NCBI RefSeq assembly: GCF_010731855.1
Contig: NZ_AP022620.1
Location: 310,001 to 374,000, forward strand
Source: Mycolicibacterium anyangense
GTDB taxonomy: Bacteria; Actinomycetota; Actinomycetes; Mycobacteriales; Mycobacteriaceae
Direction of reading: 5' to 3'
Length of the DNA: 64,000 nt
The position numbers and the translations under genes were made by a program. The stretch's first letter is position 1. Each line of letters begins with the position of its first letter. This document shows, in pieces, positions 9,146 to 17,991 of the stretch. The notes under the pieces were generated by a model, which ran no database searches, was not told where the DNA came from, and saw only the letters and a program-made list of their open reading frames with translations.

Positions 9146-9161
9146 ACACAACTTGTTGTGC
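9146..9161. promoter_or_regulatory. Candidate NrdR box upstream of nrdF
   Basis: The 16-mer ACACAACTTGTTGTGC is an inverted repeat (CACAA-CTTG-TTGTG). It matches the NrdR-box consensus acaCwAtATaTwGtgt at 12 of 16 positions, including all the strongly conserved ones. It lies 84 bases before the nrdF start. NrdR is the universal repressor of ribonucleotide reductase genes. A second box at the usual spacing of about 31 bases was not found. Confidence 0.55.
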
Positions 9162-9232
9162 TGCCACGTGTTGTCCGACCCCAGGGGTAGTGTTTTGGGC
9201 GTCAGCCGGAAACGGACAAAACATCGTGGTGA

Positions 9233-10219
<987 letters not shown>

Positions 10220-10240
10220 GGTTTCAGTCCGCGGCGGCTG

Positions 10241-11671
10241 TCAATACTTCCAGGCTGACAGCACGTCGATATTGCGCTGACCCGCGGGCCCGAAGATCTT
10301 GAGGTCTGCCTCCGACCTGTAGGGCTGCCAATCATCATCTGGCACACCGGTTTTGATGAACCGGACCCAGCTGCCGTGAATCTCGTCGGCGAGGGATTGC
10401 GGCGCGTCGGGACCAGCGTAGGCGACGAAACCGGGAGCGTGGATGTTGTCGAATGCGAACCCGAGGTCGAGGGTGTGCATCGCGGTCCGGGTGTGGATGC
10501 TCGACGGCCAGGTGAACAGGTACGCATAGCACGTAGTGGCCTGTCCGCGCTGTGCCGCCAGGCTCGGTGCGCAAAACGCTGCGTCGGAGAGGAATTCGAC
10601 GAAGATCTCCTGTTTGGACAGCGTATCGCCATAGGCGTCCACATAGGCCTGGGTCAGTTCTCGGGTGGCCCGAAATGGCGTGAGGGCCAGTGCCAGTGCG
10701 TCGAGCACCCCGTCGGGAGGCGCAAACTCGCCGAACACCCGCCAGAAGTCGGCTTCCCTCTTGTTGTGGCCGATGATCATCGTGACGGGTGCTTGACGCT
10801 CGGACAGCGACGCCACCGGCGACTCCTGCAGGAGATCTCCGTCGATCACCGGCGCGAAGACCGTCAAGATGTTGTGCGGACTCAGCTTTCGCAGCTTGTC
10901 GGCGACTCGGCGGCCTGCCTCGCGCGCCTCGAGGGTGCCGACCGATTTCGCGGTGGGCAGCTTGTGCAACGCGGCAGCGACGAAGTCGGTTGCCTTGGCC
11001 GCATCTGCGCGCTCGAGAGCGATGCCGATTCCGGATTCACAGATCACCCGCTGGAACAGCTTTCCCGCGAATCGCGTCGTCGCCAAGGTGGATACGCTCA
11101 TCGATCCGGCCGACTCACCACCGATGGTCACCTGATTCGGGTCACCGCCAAAGCTGGCGATATTGTCGTGCACCCACTGCAACGCCAGAATCTGATCGTG
11201 GAGCCCGCGGTTGTCGGGGGCATCGGGAAAGTGCGTGAAGCCTTCGATGCCGACCCGGTAGTTGGCGGACACATAGACGATGCCGTCCCGGGCGAACGTC
11301 GAGCCGTCGAAGATGTCTTCCGCGGTGTTGCCCATCGCGAAGGATCCGCCGTAGAACCATACGTACACCGGTAGTTGTGCGTCGTGAGCCACCGGCGCCG
11401 GCGTCCATATGTTGAGGGTCAACCAGTCGTCACCCTCGATCGAGGGATAGGTGAAGGGCTCGGGAAGCTCCATCGACGCGGGCGGTGTCGGTCCGAATCG
11501 CGTGGCGTCGAATTCCCCGCGCAGCGGCGCCACCGCCTGGGGTAGGGCGAAACGCAGCTCACCGATCGGGGGCTGAGCGAACGGGATGCCCAAGAACTGT
11601 GCGATCAGTCCGTGCTGCACGCCGACGAACGTCCCGGCGGCTGACTCGACAACAGGCTTGCTGGGGCTCAC
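10241..11671 (-). CDS. Type-B carboxylesterase/lipase (alpha/beta hydrolase)
   Basis: A 476-residue esterase. The start GTG at 11671 is preferred because a strong ribosome-binding sequence (GGGAGGA) lies 4 bases before it and the family begins close to VVESAAGTFVG. An ATG at 11752 that overlaps the YrbEB stop (ATGA) would add 27 residues. The catalytic serine sits in the GGESAGS nucleophile elbow after FGGDPNQVTI, the oxyanion region reads WFYGGSFAMG, and the His is in MHTLDLGFAF. It hydrolyses carboxylic esters. No signal peptide is seen with the preferred start. Co-transcription with an orphan lipid-transporter permease suggests a lipid or sterol ester substrate; this is inference. Confidence 0.88.
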   Translation of the reverse strand: MSPSKPVVESAAGTFVGVQHGLIAQFLGIPFAQPPIGELRFALPQAVAPLRGEFDATRFGPTPPASMELPEPFTYPSIEGDDWLTLNIWTPAPVAHDAQLPVYVWFYGGSFAMGNTAEDIFDGSTFARDGIVYVSANYRVGIEGFTHFPDAPDNRGLHDQILALQWVHDNIASFGGDPNQVTIGGESAGSMSVSTLATTRFAGKLFQRVICESGIGIALERADAAKATDFVAAALHKLPTAKSVGTLEAREAGRRVADKLRKLSPHNILTVFAPVIDGDLLQESPVASLSERQAPVTMIIGHNKREADFWRVFGEFAPPDGVLDALALALTPFRATRELTQAYVDAYGDTLSKQEIFVEFLSDAAFCAPSLAAQRGQATTCYAYLFTWPSSIHTRTAMHTLDLGFAFDNIHAPGFVAYAGPDAPQSLADEIHGSWVRFIKTGVPDDDWQPYRSEADLKIFGPAGQRNIDVLSAWKY

Positions 11672-11748
11672 GGGATCCTCCCACCGGGGCAGGGCTGGCA
11701 AGTATGCAAAGTCTGGCCCGCGCAGCGGCAATTGGCGATCCGAGAGAC

Positions 11749-12594
11749 TCATCCAGCGAGATTGAAGCCGCCGCCGCGGCCGTAGATCGCCAACGACACC
11801 AGCAGCGTCACCGACACCACCACGACGAGCGAGGTGCGTACCGCGTCGCCGGTGGCGACTCCGACGCCTGAGGGTCCCCCCGAGGCGAAGAAGCCAAAGT
11901 AGGTGTGGATCAACAGGATTGCCAATGCCATCAGGATGGCCTGGGTGAACGACCACAGCAGATCGATCGGGTTGAGGAACGTCGAGAAGTAGTGGTCGTA
12001 GAGGCCCGCCGACTGGCCGAGCAACGCGACTGTGGTGTAGCGGCTGGCCAGAAACGACAGGATGACCGCGACCGAGTACAGCGGTGCGATGGCCGTCATC
12101 CCGGCGGCGATCCTGGTGCTGACCAGAAAGGCGATCGGCCGGATCGCCATTGCCTCGAGGGCGTCGATCTCCTCGCTGACCCGCATCGCACCCAGTTGGG
12201 CGGTGACTCCGGCTCCGAAGGTCGCCGCCAGGCCGATCCCGGCGACCACCGGTGCGGAGATCCGTACGTTGATGAACGCCGCGAGGAAGCCGGTGAGCGC
12301 TTCGATGCCGATGTTGCCCAGCGAGCTATAACCCTGCACGGCCAGCGTGCCGCCGGTGGCCACGGTGAGGAACCCGACCACCACCAGGGTGCCGCCGATC
12401 ATCGCCAGAACACCGGCGCCCATGCTGATCTCGGCGATGAGGCGGATGATCTCGGTGCGGTACCAGCGCACCGCATAAGGGATGCCGCCGATGGCCTTGC
12501 CGTAGAACAGCGCCTGGTCGCCGATGCGGCTCAACACCATCATCGGACGCTCCAGTGCGCGCACGACTCCTGGGAAGACGGCGCGGTAGGTCAC
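11749..12594 (-). CDS. Orphan YrbEB-type MlaE-family ABC transporter permease
   Basis: A 281-residue integral membrane protein of the MlaE/YrbE family, the permease of Mce lipid importers. It resembles the B-type subunit: GYSSLGNIGIEALTGF, TAQLGAMRVSEEIDALEAM (the EExDA coupling motif), QSAGLYDHYF and a C-terminal GGGFNLAG. The start was taken as the GTG at 12594, which gives the usual length of about 280; the frame remains open further upstream. Normally YrbEB is encoded next to YrbEA and six mce genes. Here there is neither, only an esterase gene downstream, and the upstream neighbour faces away. It may pair with a YrbEA encoded elsewhere. Confidence 0.88.
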   Translation of the reverse strand: MTYRAVFPGVVRALERPMMVLSRIGDQALFYGKAIGGIPYAVRWYRTEIIRLIAEISMGAGVLAMIGGTLVVVGFLTVATGGTLAVQGYSSLGNIGIEALTGFLAAFINVRISAPVVAGIGLAATFGAGVTAQLGAMRVSEEIDALEAMAIRPIAFLVSTRIAAGMTAIAPLYSVAVILSFLASRYTTVALLGQSAGLYDHYFSTFLNPIDLLWSFTQAILMALAILLIHTYFGFFASGGPSGVGVATGDAVRTSLVVVVSVTLLVSLAIYGRGGGFNLAG

Positions 12595-12810
12595 GGGTGC
12601 CTGCCCGTGGCGGATCGTCGTCGTCCCACCTAGCTCAAGGTCCTCGCGTGCGGAAACACTCTCTAGGGCCGTTCGGCCCCAGGTGATGCCGCCGAAGTGC
12701 TTCTCCCGTTGAGGACCGGGGTGCCCACACGCGGTGAACGCTCGGTGAATCGCCACCGAACTGTGCGGTTGACGCTGGCGCCCCAACGCCCCGGCGACGA
12801 CACTGTCAGC

Positions 12811-13143
12811 GTGACTTCGCCCTCGCTCGTCCAGAAGGTTCTCAACTGGCTGCGTGCCGGCTACCCCAGCGGTGTGCCCGGGCCGGACCGCGTCCCGCTG
12901 CTGGCCTTGCTCCGTAACAGCCCGCTAAGCGAGGAGCAGGTCAAGGAAGTGGTGCGCGAGATCGCCGCGGCCGAAGCCTCCGCGCCAGCCGGCCACGAGA
13001 TCGACCATGACGAGATCGCGACGTTCATCCAGGATGTGGCCCACCACGACGCCGGCCCGGAGAACATCCAGCGGGTCGCTGCCAAACTGGCGGCCGCCGG
13101 ATGGCCGCTGGCCGGTGTCGAGCTGGGCGATACCGAGAGCTAG
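12811..13143 (+). CDS. DUF3349-family small protein (Rv3046c type)
   Basis: A 110-residue protein from a GTG at 12811; longer upstream starts in frame exist (12697). It has the DUF3349 hallmark RAGYPSGVPGPDRVPLLALL near the N-terminus, split as a helix and loop, then helical segments ending in a second short helical unit. Structures exist for this family in mycobacteria but no biochemical function is established. M. tuberculosis has this gene at the equivalent place between nrdF2 and adhC. Its stop overlaps, by four bases, the stop of the convergent permease gene. Confidence 0.8.
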   Translation: MTSPSLVQKVLNWLRAGYPSGVPGPDRVPLLALLRNSPLSEEQVKEVVREIAAAEASAPAGHEIDHDEIATFIQDVAHHDAGPENIQRVAAKLAAAGWPLAGVELGDTES

Positions 13144-14546
13144 GCCAACGGTCGGGAGGACCGCCACGCCAGTGCGCCGGCGACCAATCCGACGAACGGG
13201 ATCGCGGCCAGGATTGCGCTCAACGTAGCGCTGCCGCCGGTGACCAAGGTGAAGTTCGACAGCACCAGCCACAGGCTCTCCAGCAGCCCGAGCACCGCCA
13301 GTGCCGGTGCCAGGCGCGTGGCCCAGAACGATCCCGTTGCGCGGCCGCGCAGGAAGAACGCGAGCACCGCGATCGACGTGGTGAGCATCAACACCACCAT
13401 GCCCACCGTGGCGACACCGGCCATCGAGCCGAACACACCGACCAGCGGATCGATGCCCAGCACCGCGAGGACCCCGACGATGACGGCGGCGGTGACGGTC
13501 TGCACCACCGAGGAGAAGGCCGGCGACTCGTGGTTGTCGTGGACCCCGGCCAGTCGGGCCGGCAGCAGACCCTTTCCGGCGAGCACGAACTGGTAGCGTG
13601 CGATCACGTTGTGGAATGACAGCACGCAGGCGAACAGACTGGTCAGCAGAAGCACGTTGACGATGTCGCGGCCGATCGTCCCGAGCATGTCGCCGGTGGT
13701 ATCCAGCAGCATATTGCCTTCTCCGGCAAGGGTTTTCTGAGCGACCCCCGCCACCTGATCGGGTCCCAGGGCCACCACGAACGCCCACACCGTGATCGTG
13801 TAGAACGCGCCGATGATGATGACCGCGGCGTAGGTGGCGATCGGGATGGTGCGCTCGGGATCGCGCGCCTCGTCACGGAACACCGCGGTGGCCTCGAATC
13901 CGATGAATCCGGTGAGGGCGAACAGGACGGCGATGCCCAGCGTCCCGTCGGTGAACACGGCGGGATCGAATGAGCTCAAGGTGATGCCTGCCGGGCTGGG
14001 GTGCGACACCATCACCAGGTCCAGAATGACCACGATGCCGATCTCGAGGGCCAGGGCCACACCGAGCACTTTTGCGCTCAGCTCGATGTGCCGGTAGCCC
14101 AGCACCGCGACGATGGCCAGCACGATGAAGGAGTACACCGGCCATGGGATTACCGGTCCGTGGAAGTGCGTGACGGTGTCGTTGATGGCCCAGCCGATAT
14201 AGCCATAGATGCCGATCTGGATCGCGGTGTAGGCGATCAGCGCCACGACTGCGATGCCCTTGCCCATCCGTTCACCGAGACCGACTGTCACATAAGAGAA
14301 GAACGCACCAGCCTCGGGCACGTACGGAGTCATCGTGACGAATCCGACGCTGAAGACCAGGAGCACCAGTGCGGCGATCACGAATCCCATGGGTGCACCG
14401 GCGCCGTTGCCCAGTCCCATCGCCAGGGGCATGTTGCCGCCGATGACGGTCAGTGGGGCGGCCGCCGCGACAACCATGAACACAATGCCGATCGGACCGA
14501 GACGCCCGCTCAGGCGGCGCCCCTCTGTGGTGGTGGATGTGGTCAT
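13140..14546 (-). CDS. APC-family amino acid permease
   Basis: A 468-residue membrane protein with about 12 transmembrane helices. The first helix carries the substrate-binding break GPIGIVFMVVAAAAPLTV, and helix 6 shows ALTGFIGFEATAVFRDEARDPERTIP, a pattern typical of APC amino acid transporters. The start ATG (14546) overlaps the stop of the DmpA-type peptidase gene by four bases, so the two are co-translated. This indicates uptake of an amino acid, amine or beta-amino acid that is produced or consumed by the peptidase. The specific substrate is not evident. Confidence 0.9.
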   Translation of the reverse strand: MTTSTTTEGRRLSGRLGPIGIVFMVVAAAAPLTVIGGNMPLAMGLGNGAGAPMGFVIAALVLLVFSVGFVTMTPYVPEAGAFFSYVTVGLGERMGKGIAVVALIAYTAIQIGIYGYIGWAINDTVTHFHGPVIPWPVYSFIVLAIVAVLGYRHIELSAKVLGVALALEIGIVVILDLVMVSHPSPAGITLSSFDPAVFTDGTLGIAVLFALTGFIGFEATAVFRDEARDPERTIPIATYAAVIIIGAFYTITVWAFVVALGPDQVAGVAQKTLAGEGNMLLDTTGDMLGTIGRDIVNVLLLTSLFACVLSFHNVIARYQFVLAGKGLLPARLAGVHDNHESPAFSSVVQTVTAAVIVGVLAVLGIDPLVGVFGSMAGVATVGMVVLMLTTSIAVLAFFLRGRATGSFWATRLAPALAVLGLLESLWLVLSNFTLVTGGSATLSAILAAIPFVGLVAGALAWRSSRPLA

Positions 14547-15658
14547 GAGACCTCCTGAAATGTTGGGGTAGTGGGGGACATCGCGCGACCAAGCAGGTCA
14601 TGGTCCAGTGCGTGGGCGGTGAAGCCGTTGAGACCGGTCATCGTGGTGGCGGCGACCATCGCATTGACGATCGCCTCCTCGGTCGCCTCGATGGTCAGGT
14701 CGAACAATCGAGTCATCAACTGCGGCGCCACCATTCGCAGCGGGACCTCGGGGCGCGAGGTTGCCGGATCCTCGTCCCACGCGTACGGCGGGATACCCCG
14801 GTTGCCGGTCGAGAACGCCAGCATCAGATCACCGCTGTACTGCTCGCCGCTGCCGCCGAGTCGACTCACCGCCAGCGCCGAACGCTGGGCAACCCGGCGG
14901 CATTGGTGGGGGAGCAGTGGGGCGTCGGTGGCGACGATGACGATGATCGAGCCCGACCCCGGTTCATATCGCGCGGGGAGTTCGGGCAGCGGGATGGCTT
15001 CGGCGTCGATTCGCTCGCCGACCGGGACGCCGTTGATCCGAAGTCGTTCCCGCCGGCCATGGTTCGCCTGTACCAGGACGCCGACGGTGTATCGGCCCGC
15101 GGCGGTGTCGGTGATCCGCGAGGCGGTGCCGATGCCGCCTTTGAAGCCGTGGCAGATCATGCCCGTGCCGCCGCCGACGTTGCCTTCTGCGGGAGGCTCA
15201 CTGCAGGCGCTGTCCAGCGCGGCCCGCACATGTTCGGGACGCACGTGAAAACCGTTGATGTCGTTGAGCAGACCGTCGTAGGTCTCACCGACCACCGGTA
15301 GTGACCAGTAGGCGCCTTCGCCGCGGGCGCGCACCTGGGCCGCCACCAGCTCGTCGCGGACCACGCCGACGCTGTGGGTGTTGGTGAGCCCGATCGCGGA
15401 GGTGAGTTCGCCGGACTCGCGAATCCATTCCAGGCCCGTCAGTTCGCCGCTGCCGTTGAGGCGGTGCGCGCCGGCGAACACCGGCTCCGTCCAGATGCGG
15501 TCATGGGGGATGACGACGGTCACTCCGGTGCGCACGGTGTGGGGGTCATCGGAGGTGATGGTGGTATGGCCCACCTGGACACCGATGACGTCGGTGATGG
15601 CGTTGTGCGGACCGGTGGGATGGTCCCCGATCACGACGCCGAGGTCTCTGGCACGCAT
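14543..15658 (-). CDS. DmpA/BapA-type (P1, S58) aminopeptidase
   Basis: A 371-residue self-processing N-terminal nucleophile-type aminopeptidase. The expected autocleavage point is Gly236/Ser237 in EPGSGSIIVIVATDAPLLP, matching the Gly249/Ser250 site known in DmpA; Ser237 would become the N-terminal nucleophile of the small subunit. The conserved NVGGGTGM and FKGGIGTASR segments are present. Family members release N-terminal D-/L-alanine or beta-amino acids from peptides and amides. The gene heads a two-gene operon with an APC permease and faces a TetR gene across a palindrome, so expression is probably induced by the substrate. Confidence 0.92.
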   Translation of the reverse strand: MRARDLGVVIGDHPTGPHNAITDVIGVQVGHTTITSDDPHTVRTGVTVVIPHDRIWTEPVFAGAHRLNGSGELTGLEWIRESGELTSAIGLTNTHSVGVVRDELVAAQVRARGEGAYWSLPVVGETYDGLLNDINGFHVRPEHVRAALDSACSEPPAEGNVGGGTGMICHGFKGGIGTASRITDTAAGRYTVGVLVQANHGRRERLRINGVPVGERIDAEAIPLPELPARYEPGSGSIIVIVATDAPLLPHQCRRVAQRSALAVSRLGGSGEQYSGDLMLAFSTGNRGIPPYAWDEDPATSRPEVPLRMVAPQLMTRLFDLTIEATEEAIVNAMVAATTMTGLNGFTAHALDHDLLGRAMSPTTPTFQEVS

Positions 15659-15682
15659 TGGTCACACTCGCTTTGCCGATAG

Positions 15683-15705
15683 TTTTTTTCCAGATTGGAA
15701 AAGAA
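15683..15705. promoter_or_regulatory. Palindromic operator between DmpA operon and TetR gene
   Basis: TTTTCCA-GAT-TGGAAAA (15686-15702) is a perfect inverted repeat with 7-base arms, and the symmetry continues to 15683/15705 with one mismatch. It lies 25 bases before the peptidase start and 85 before the likely TetR start. This is the normal place for a TetR repressor to control both divergent units. Confidence 0.7.
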
Positions 15706-15789
15706 CTATGCGCTCGTGTGACGTAGCACGCAAGAGGAAAGGCAAAATAAGGTGAGCCCATCGGCCCGACGACAGGAGTGATGCGCGCA

Positions 15790-16401
15790 ATGGCACGTCC
15801 GAATCGGCAGGCTGAACGGCGTGGCGACATCATGGACGCCGCGATCGGGCTCATCGAACGTCATGACCTGGCCACCCTCAAACTCGCGGATGTCGCCGCC
15901 GAACTGGGCCTGACCACCAATGCGGTGCGGTACTACTTCAAGGACATGGCAGAACTGCTCTCGGAGCTGGCATTGCGCTCCGATGTCCGGTTCTACGACG
16001 ACCGGCTTCGGCTGCGTACCGAGAGCGACGATCCGTGCCGCCAACTCGCCCAGACCATCGCCGCCGGTCTACCCACCGGCCCCGAAGACGCCGAATGGCG
16101 GGCCATCTGGCGAGCCGTGCTGGCGGCCGGATTTGATCTGGACACCCGCCGCGACGTGCAGGGGATCTACCACCGGCAGGTCGGCCTCTACGCCGAACTC
16201 CTCGAGGCGGGCGCCCGAGCCGCTGTGTTTCACCTCAGTGCCCCGGCCCACGACATCGCGATGACGCTGATGTCGATGGAGGACTACTTCGGCTACCGAA
16301 TCGTCGCGCGGGATCCACAACTGAGCCGTACCACCGCATTTCGGCTCATGCGGCAGTACGCCGAGCTTGCCACCGGTGCGTCGATCCCGGATCTGAGCTG
16401 A
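15790..16401 (+). CDS. TetR-family regulator of the DmpA-APC operon
   Basis: A 203-residue regulator. The start ATG at 15790 follows a GGAG sequence at 15775-15778; a GTG at 15778 and an ATG at 15781 are possible but overlap or crowd that site. The N-terminal helix-turn-helix reads LKLADVAAELGLTTNAVRYYF, a canonical TetR recognition unit (residues about 31-52). The C-terminal ligand-binding domain is not assignable. It is divergent from the peptidase-permease operon with a strong palindrome between, so it most likely represses that operon and itself. Confidence 0.88.
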   Translation: MARPNRQAERRGDIMDAAIGLIERHDLATLKLADVAAELGLTTNAVRYYFKDMAELLSELALRSDVRFYDDRLRLRTESDDPCRQLAQTIAAGLPTGPEDAEWRAIWRAVLAAGFDLDTRRDVQGIYHRQVGLYAELLEAGARAAVFHLSAPAHDIAMTLMSMEDYFGYRIVARDPQLSRTTAFRLMRQYAELATGASIPDLS

Positions 16402-16429
16402 ACGTCGGGCGCCGAGGCAGGAGAACTCG

Positions 16430-17482
16430 CTATGCCTCGCGCAGCGATGCCGTGTCGATCACGAACCGGTAGCGCACGTCACTGGCCAACACCCGCTCGT
16501 AGGCTTCGTTGATGTAGTCCGGCTCGATGACCTCGATCTCCGGGGCGACACCGTGCTCGGCGCAGAAGTCGAGCATTTCCTGGGTCTCCGGAATGCCGCC
16601 GATCATCGATCCGGACAGGCTCCGACGCCCGCCGGCCAGCGGGAACACCGGTACCGCCATCGGCTTCTCTGGAATGCCCAGTTCGACCAGCGTGCCGTCG
16701 ACTGCCAGCAGCCCGAGGTACTTGCCCATATCGAGGTTTGCCGACACGGTGTTCAGGATCAGGTCGAAATGGCCGGCGAGCTTCTTGAAAGTAGCCGGAT
16801 CGCTGGTCGCGTAGTAGGCGTCGGCGCCGAGCCGAAGCCCGTCTTCCATCTTCTTCAGCGACTGGCTCAGCACGGTCACTTCGGCGCCCATGGCGTGCGC
16901 GAGCTTCACGCCCATGTGCCCCAGACCGCCGAGGCCGATGACGGCGACCTTCTTGCCGGGCCCGGCGTTCCAGTGCCGCAGCGGCGAGTACAGCGTGATG
17001 CCGGCGCACAGCAGCGGCGCTGCGGCGTCCAGGCCGATGCCCTCCGGGATACGCAGGACGTAATTCTCGTCGACCACGATCTCACCGCTGTAGCCGCCAT
17101 ACGTCGGCTCGCCGTCACGGCCGACGGCGTTGTAGGTACCCACCATTCCGGTGCCGGTGCAGTACTGCTGCAGACCGGCCTTGCAGTTGTCGCACTCCCG
17201 GCAGGAATCGACGAAACAGCCCACGCCCACCCGGTCGCCGACCTTGTACGCGGTGACATCGCTACCCACTTCGGTGACCACGCCGGCGATCTCGTGACCG
17301 GGTACGACCGGGTAATTCGGTTGGCCCCATTCGGCTTTGACGGTATGGATGTCGGAATGGCAGATGCCGGCGAAGTGGATGTCGAAGCGGACGTCGTGCG
17401 GGCCGACATCGCGGCGGGTGACGGTGGTCTTGGTCAGCGGCTCGGTGGCCGATGTCGCTGCATAAGCGGTAACTGTGCTCAT
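16430..17482 (-). CDS. adhC: NADP-dependent zinc alcohol dehydrogenase (AdhC type)
   Basis: A 350-residue cinnamyl-alcohol-dehydrogenase-like enzyme that interconverts alcohols and aldehydes in the cytoplasm. Catalytic zinc ligands are Cys41 (GICHSD), His63 with Glu64 (PGHE) and a later Cys in LLCAGIT. The structural zinc cysteines are 94, 97, 100 and 108. The Rossmann motif GLGGLGHMG is followed by a Ser at the end of the second strand, which favours NADP(H). The ATG at 17482 was chosen over the longer frame (17581) because the family begins at STVTAYA and an AGGACT-like site precedes it. The location next to fecB and ctaD matches M. tuberculosis. Confidence 0.93.
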   Translation of the reverse strand: MSTVTAYAATSATEPLTKTTVTRRDVGPHDVRFDIHFAGICHSDIHTVKAEWGQPNYPVVPGHEIAGVVTEVGSDVTAYKVGDRVGVGCFVDSCRECDNCKAGLQQYCTGTGMVGTYNAVGRDGEPTYGGYSGEIVVDENYVLRIPEGIGLDAAAPLLCAGITLYSPLRHWNAGPGKKVAVIGLGGLGHMGVKLAHAMGAEVTVLSQSLKKMEDGLRLGADAYYATSDPATFKKLAGHFDLILNTVSANLDMGKYLGLLAVDGTLVELGIPEKPMAVPVFPLAGGRRSLSGSMIGGIPETQEMLDFCAEHGVAPEIEVIEPDYINEAYERVLASDVRYRFVIDTASLREA

Positions 17483-17622
17483 AAGTAGTCCTCGCGTCCT
17501 CTTTGTTTGCGTTTCAGGCAGCACCATCGAGTCGAGCGTCGTGAATGCAGGTGGTGCCGCGACATTGCGACCTTGGTGCACAACGCCGCCGGGGCGCGTC
17601 AGTAATCCCGACGTGACGAGGT

Positions 17623-17898
17623 TTACAAACCGGCCGCGCGAACCCCGCCATTGAACGATAACCGCTGATAGCTGGCTACGCCCGCCAGGGTGTAGGGGTC
17701 GCGGTCGATGATGCTCTGGGCATCTTCGGTGCTGATATCCCCGGTGATCAGGACACCGCCGCTACCGTCCTCTTTACGCCCAGCCAGGAGAAGCCGGCCA
17801 GCTTCCACCTCGTCGTTGAGGAAGGCCAGGTGGGCCGGCCGGGTCTGGTCGACCTCGTCGAGGGGCTTCTCGTACGTGATTGTCAGCACATGGAACAC
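17623..17898 (-). CDS. YciI-like (YCII-related) small protein
   Basis: A 91-residue ferredoxin-fold protein of the YciI family. It begins [12 protein letters not shown] and carries the family pattern [21 protein letters not shown], with the conserved His near residue 23 and Asp near residue 66 ([10 protein letters not shown]). Members are proposed enzymes or stress proteins without a settled general reaction. The ATG at 17898 is the only good start. It is on the same strand as fecB, 93 bases downstream, but a long inverted repeat lies between them and may separate the transcripts. Confidence 0.85.
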   Translation of the reverse strand: MFHVLTITYEKPLDEVDQTRPAHLAFLNDEVEAGRLLLAGRKEDGSGGVLITGDISTEDAQSIIDRDPYTLAGVASYQRLSFNGGVRAAGL

Positions 17899-17918
17899 GA
17901 CACGAACGTTACCTGGGA

Positions 17919-17982
17919 CCGTCGAGTTTCACGTTTGCCGCCCTGTACTCGCACTTTGCCTGCGAAACGTGAAATTCGACGG
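17919..17982. repeat. Long inverted repeat between fecB and the YciI gene
   Basis: Arms of 18 bases (17919-17936 and 17965-17982) pair with a single G-T wobble and enclose a 28-base loop. Each arm carries the CGTCGA and TTTCACGTTT sequence. It could fold in RNA as a terminator-like hairpin for fecB, or be a copy of a dispersed palindromic element. No T-tract follows. Confidence 0.6.
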
Positions 17983-17991
17983 CGGAGCGCC

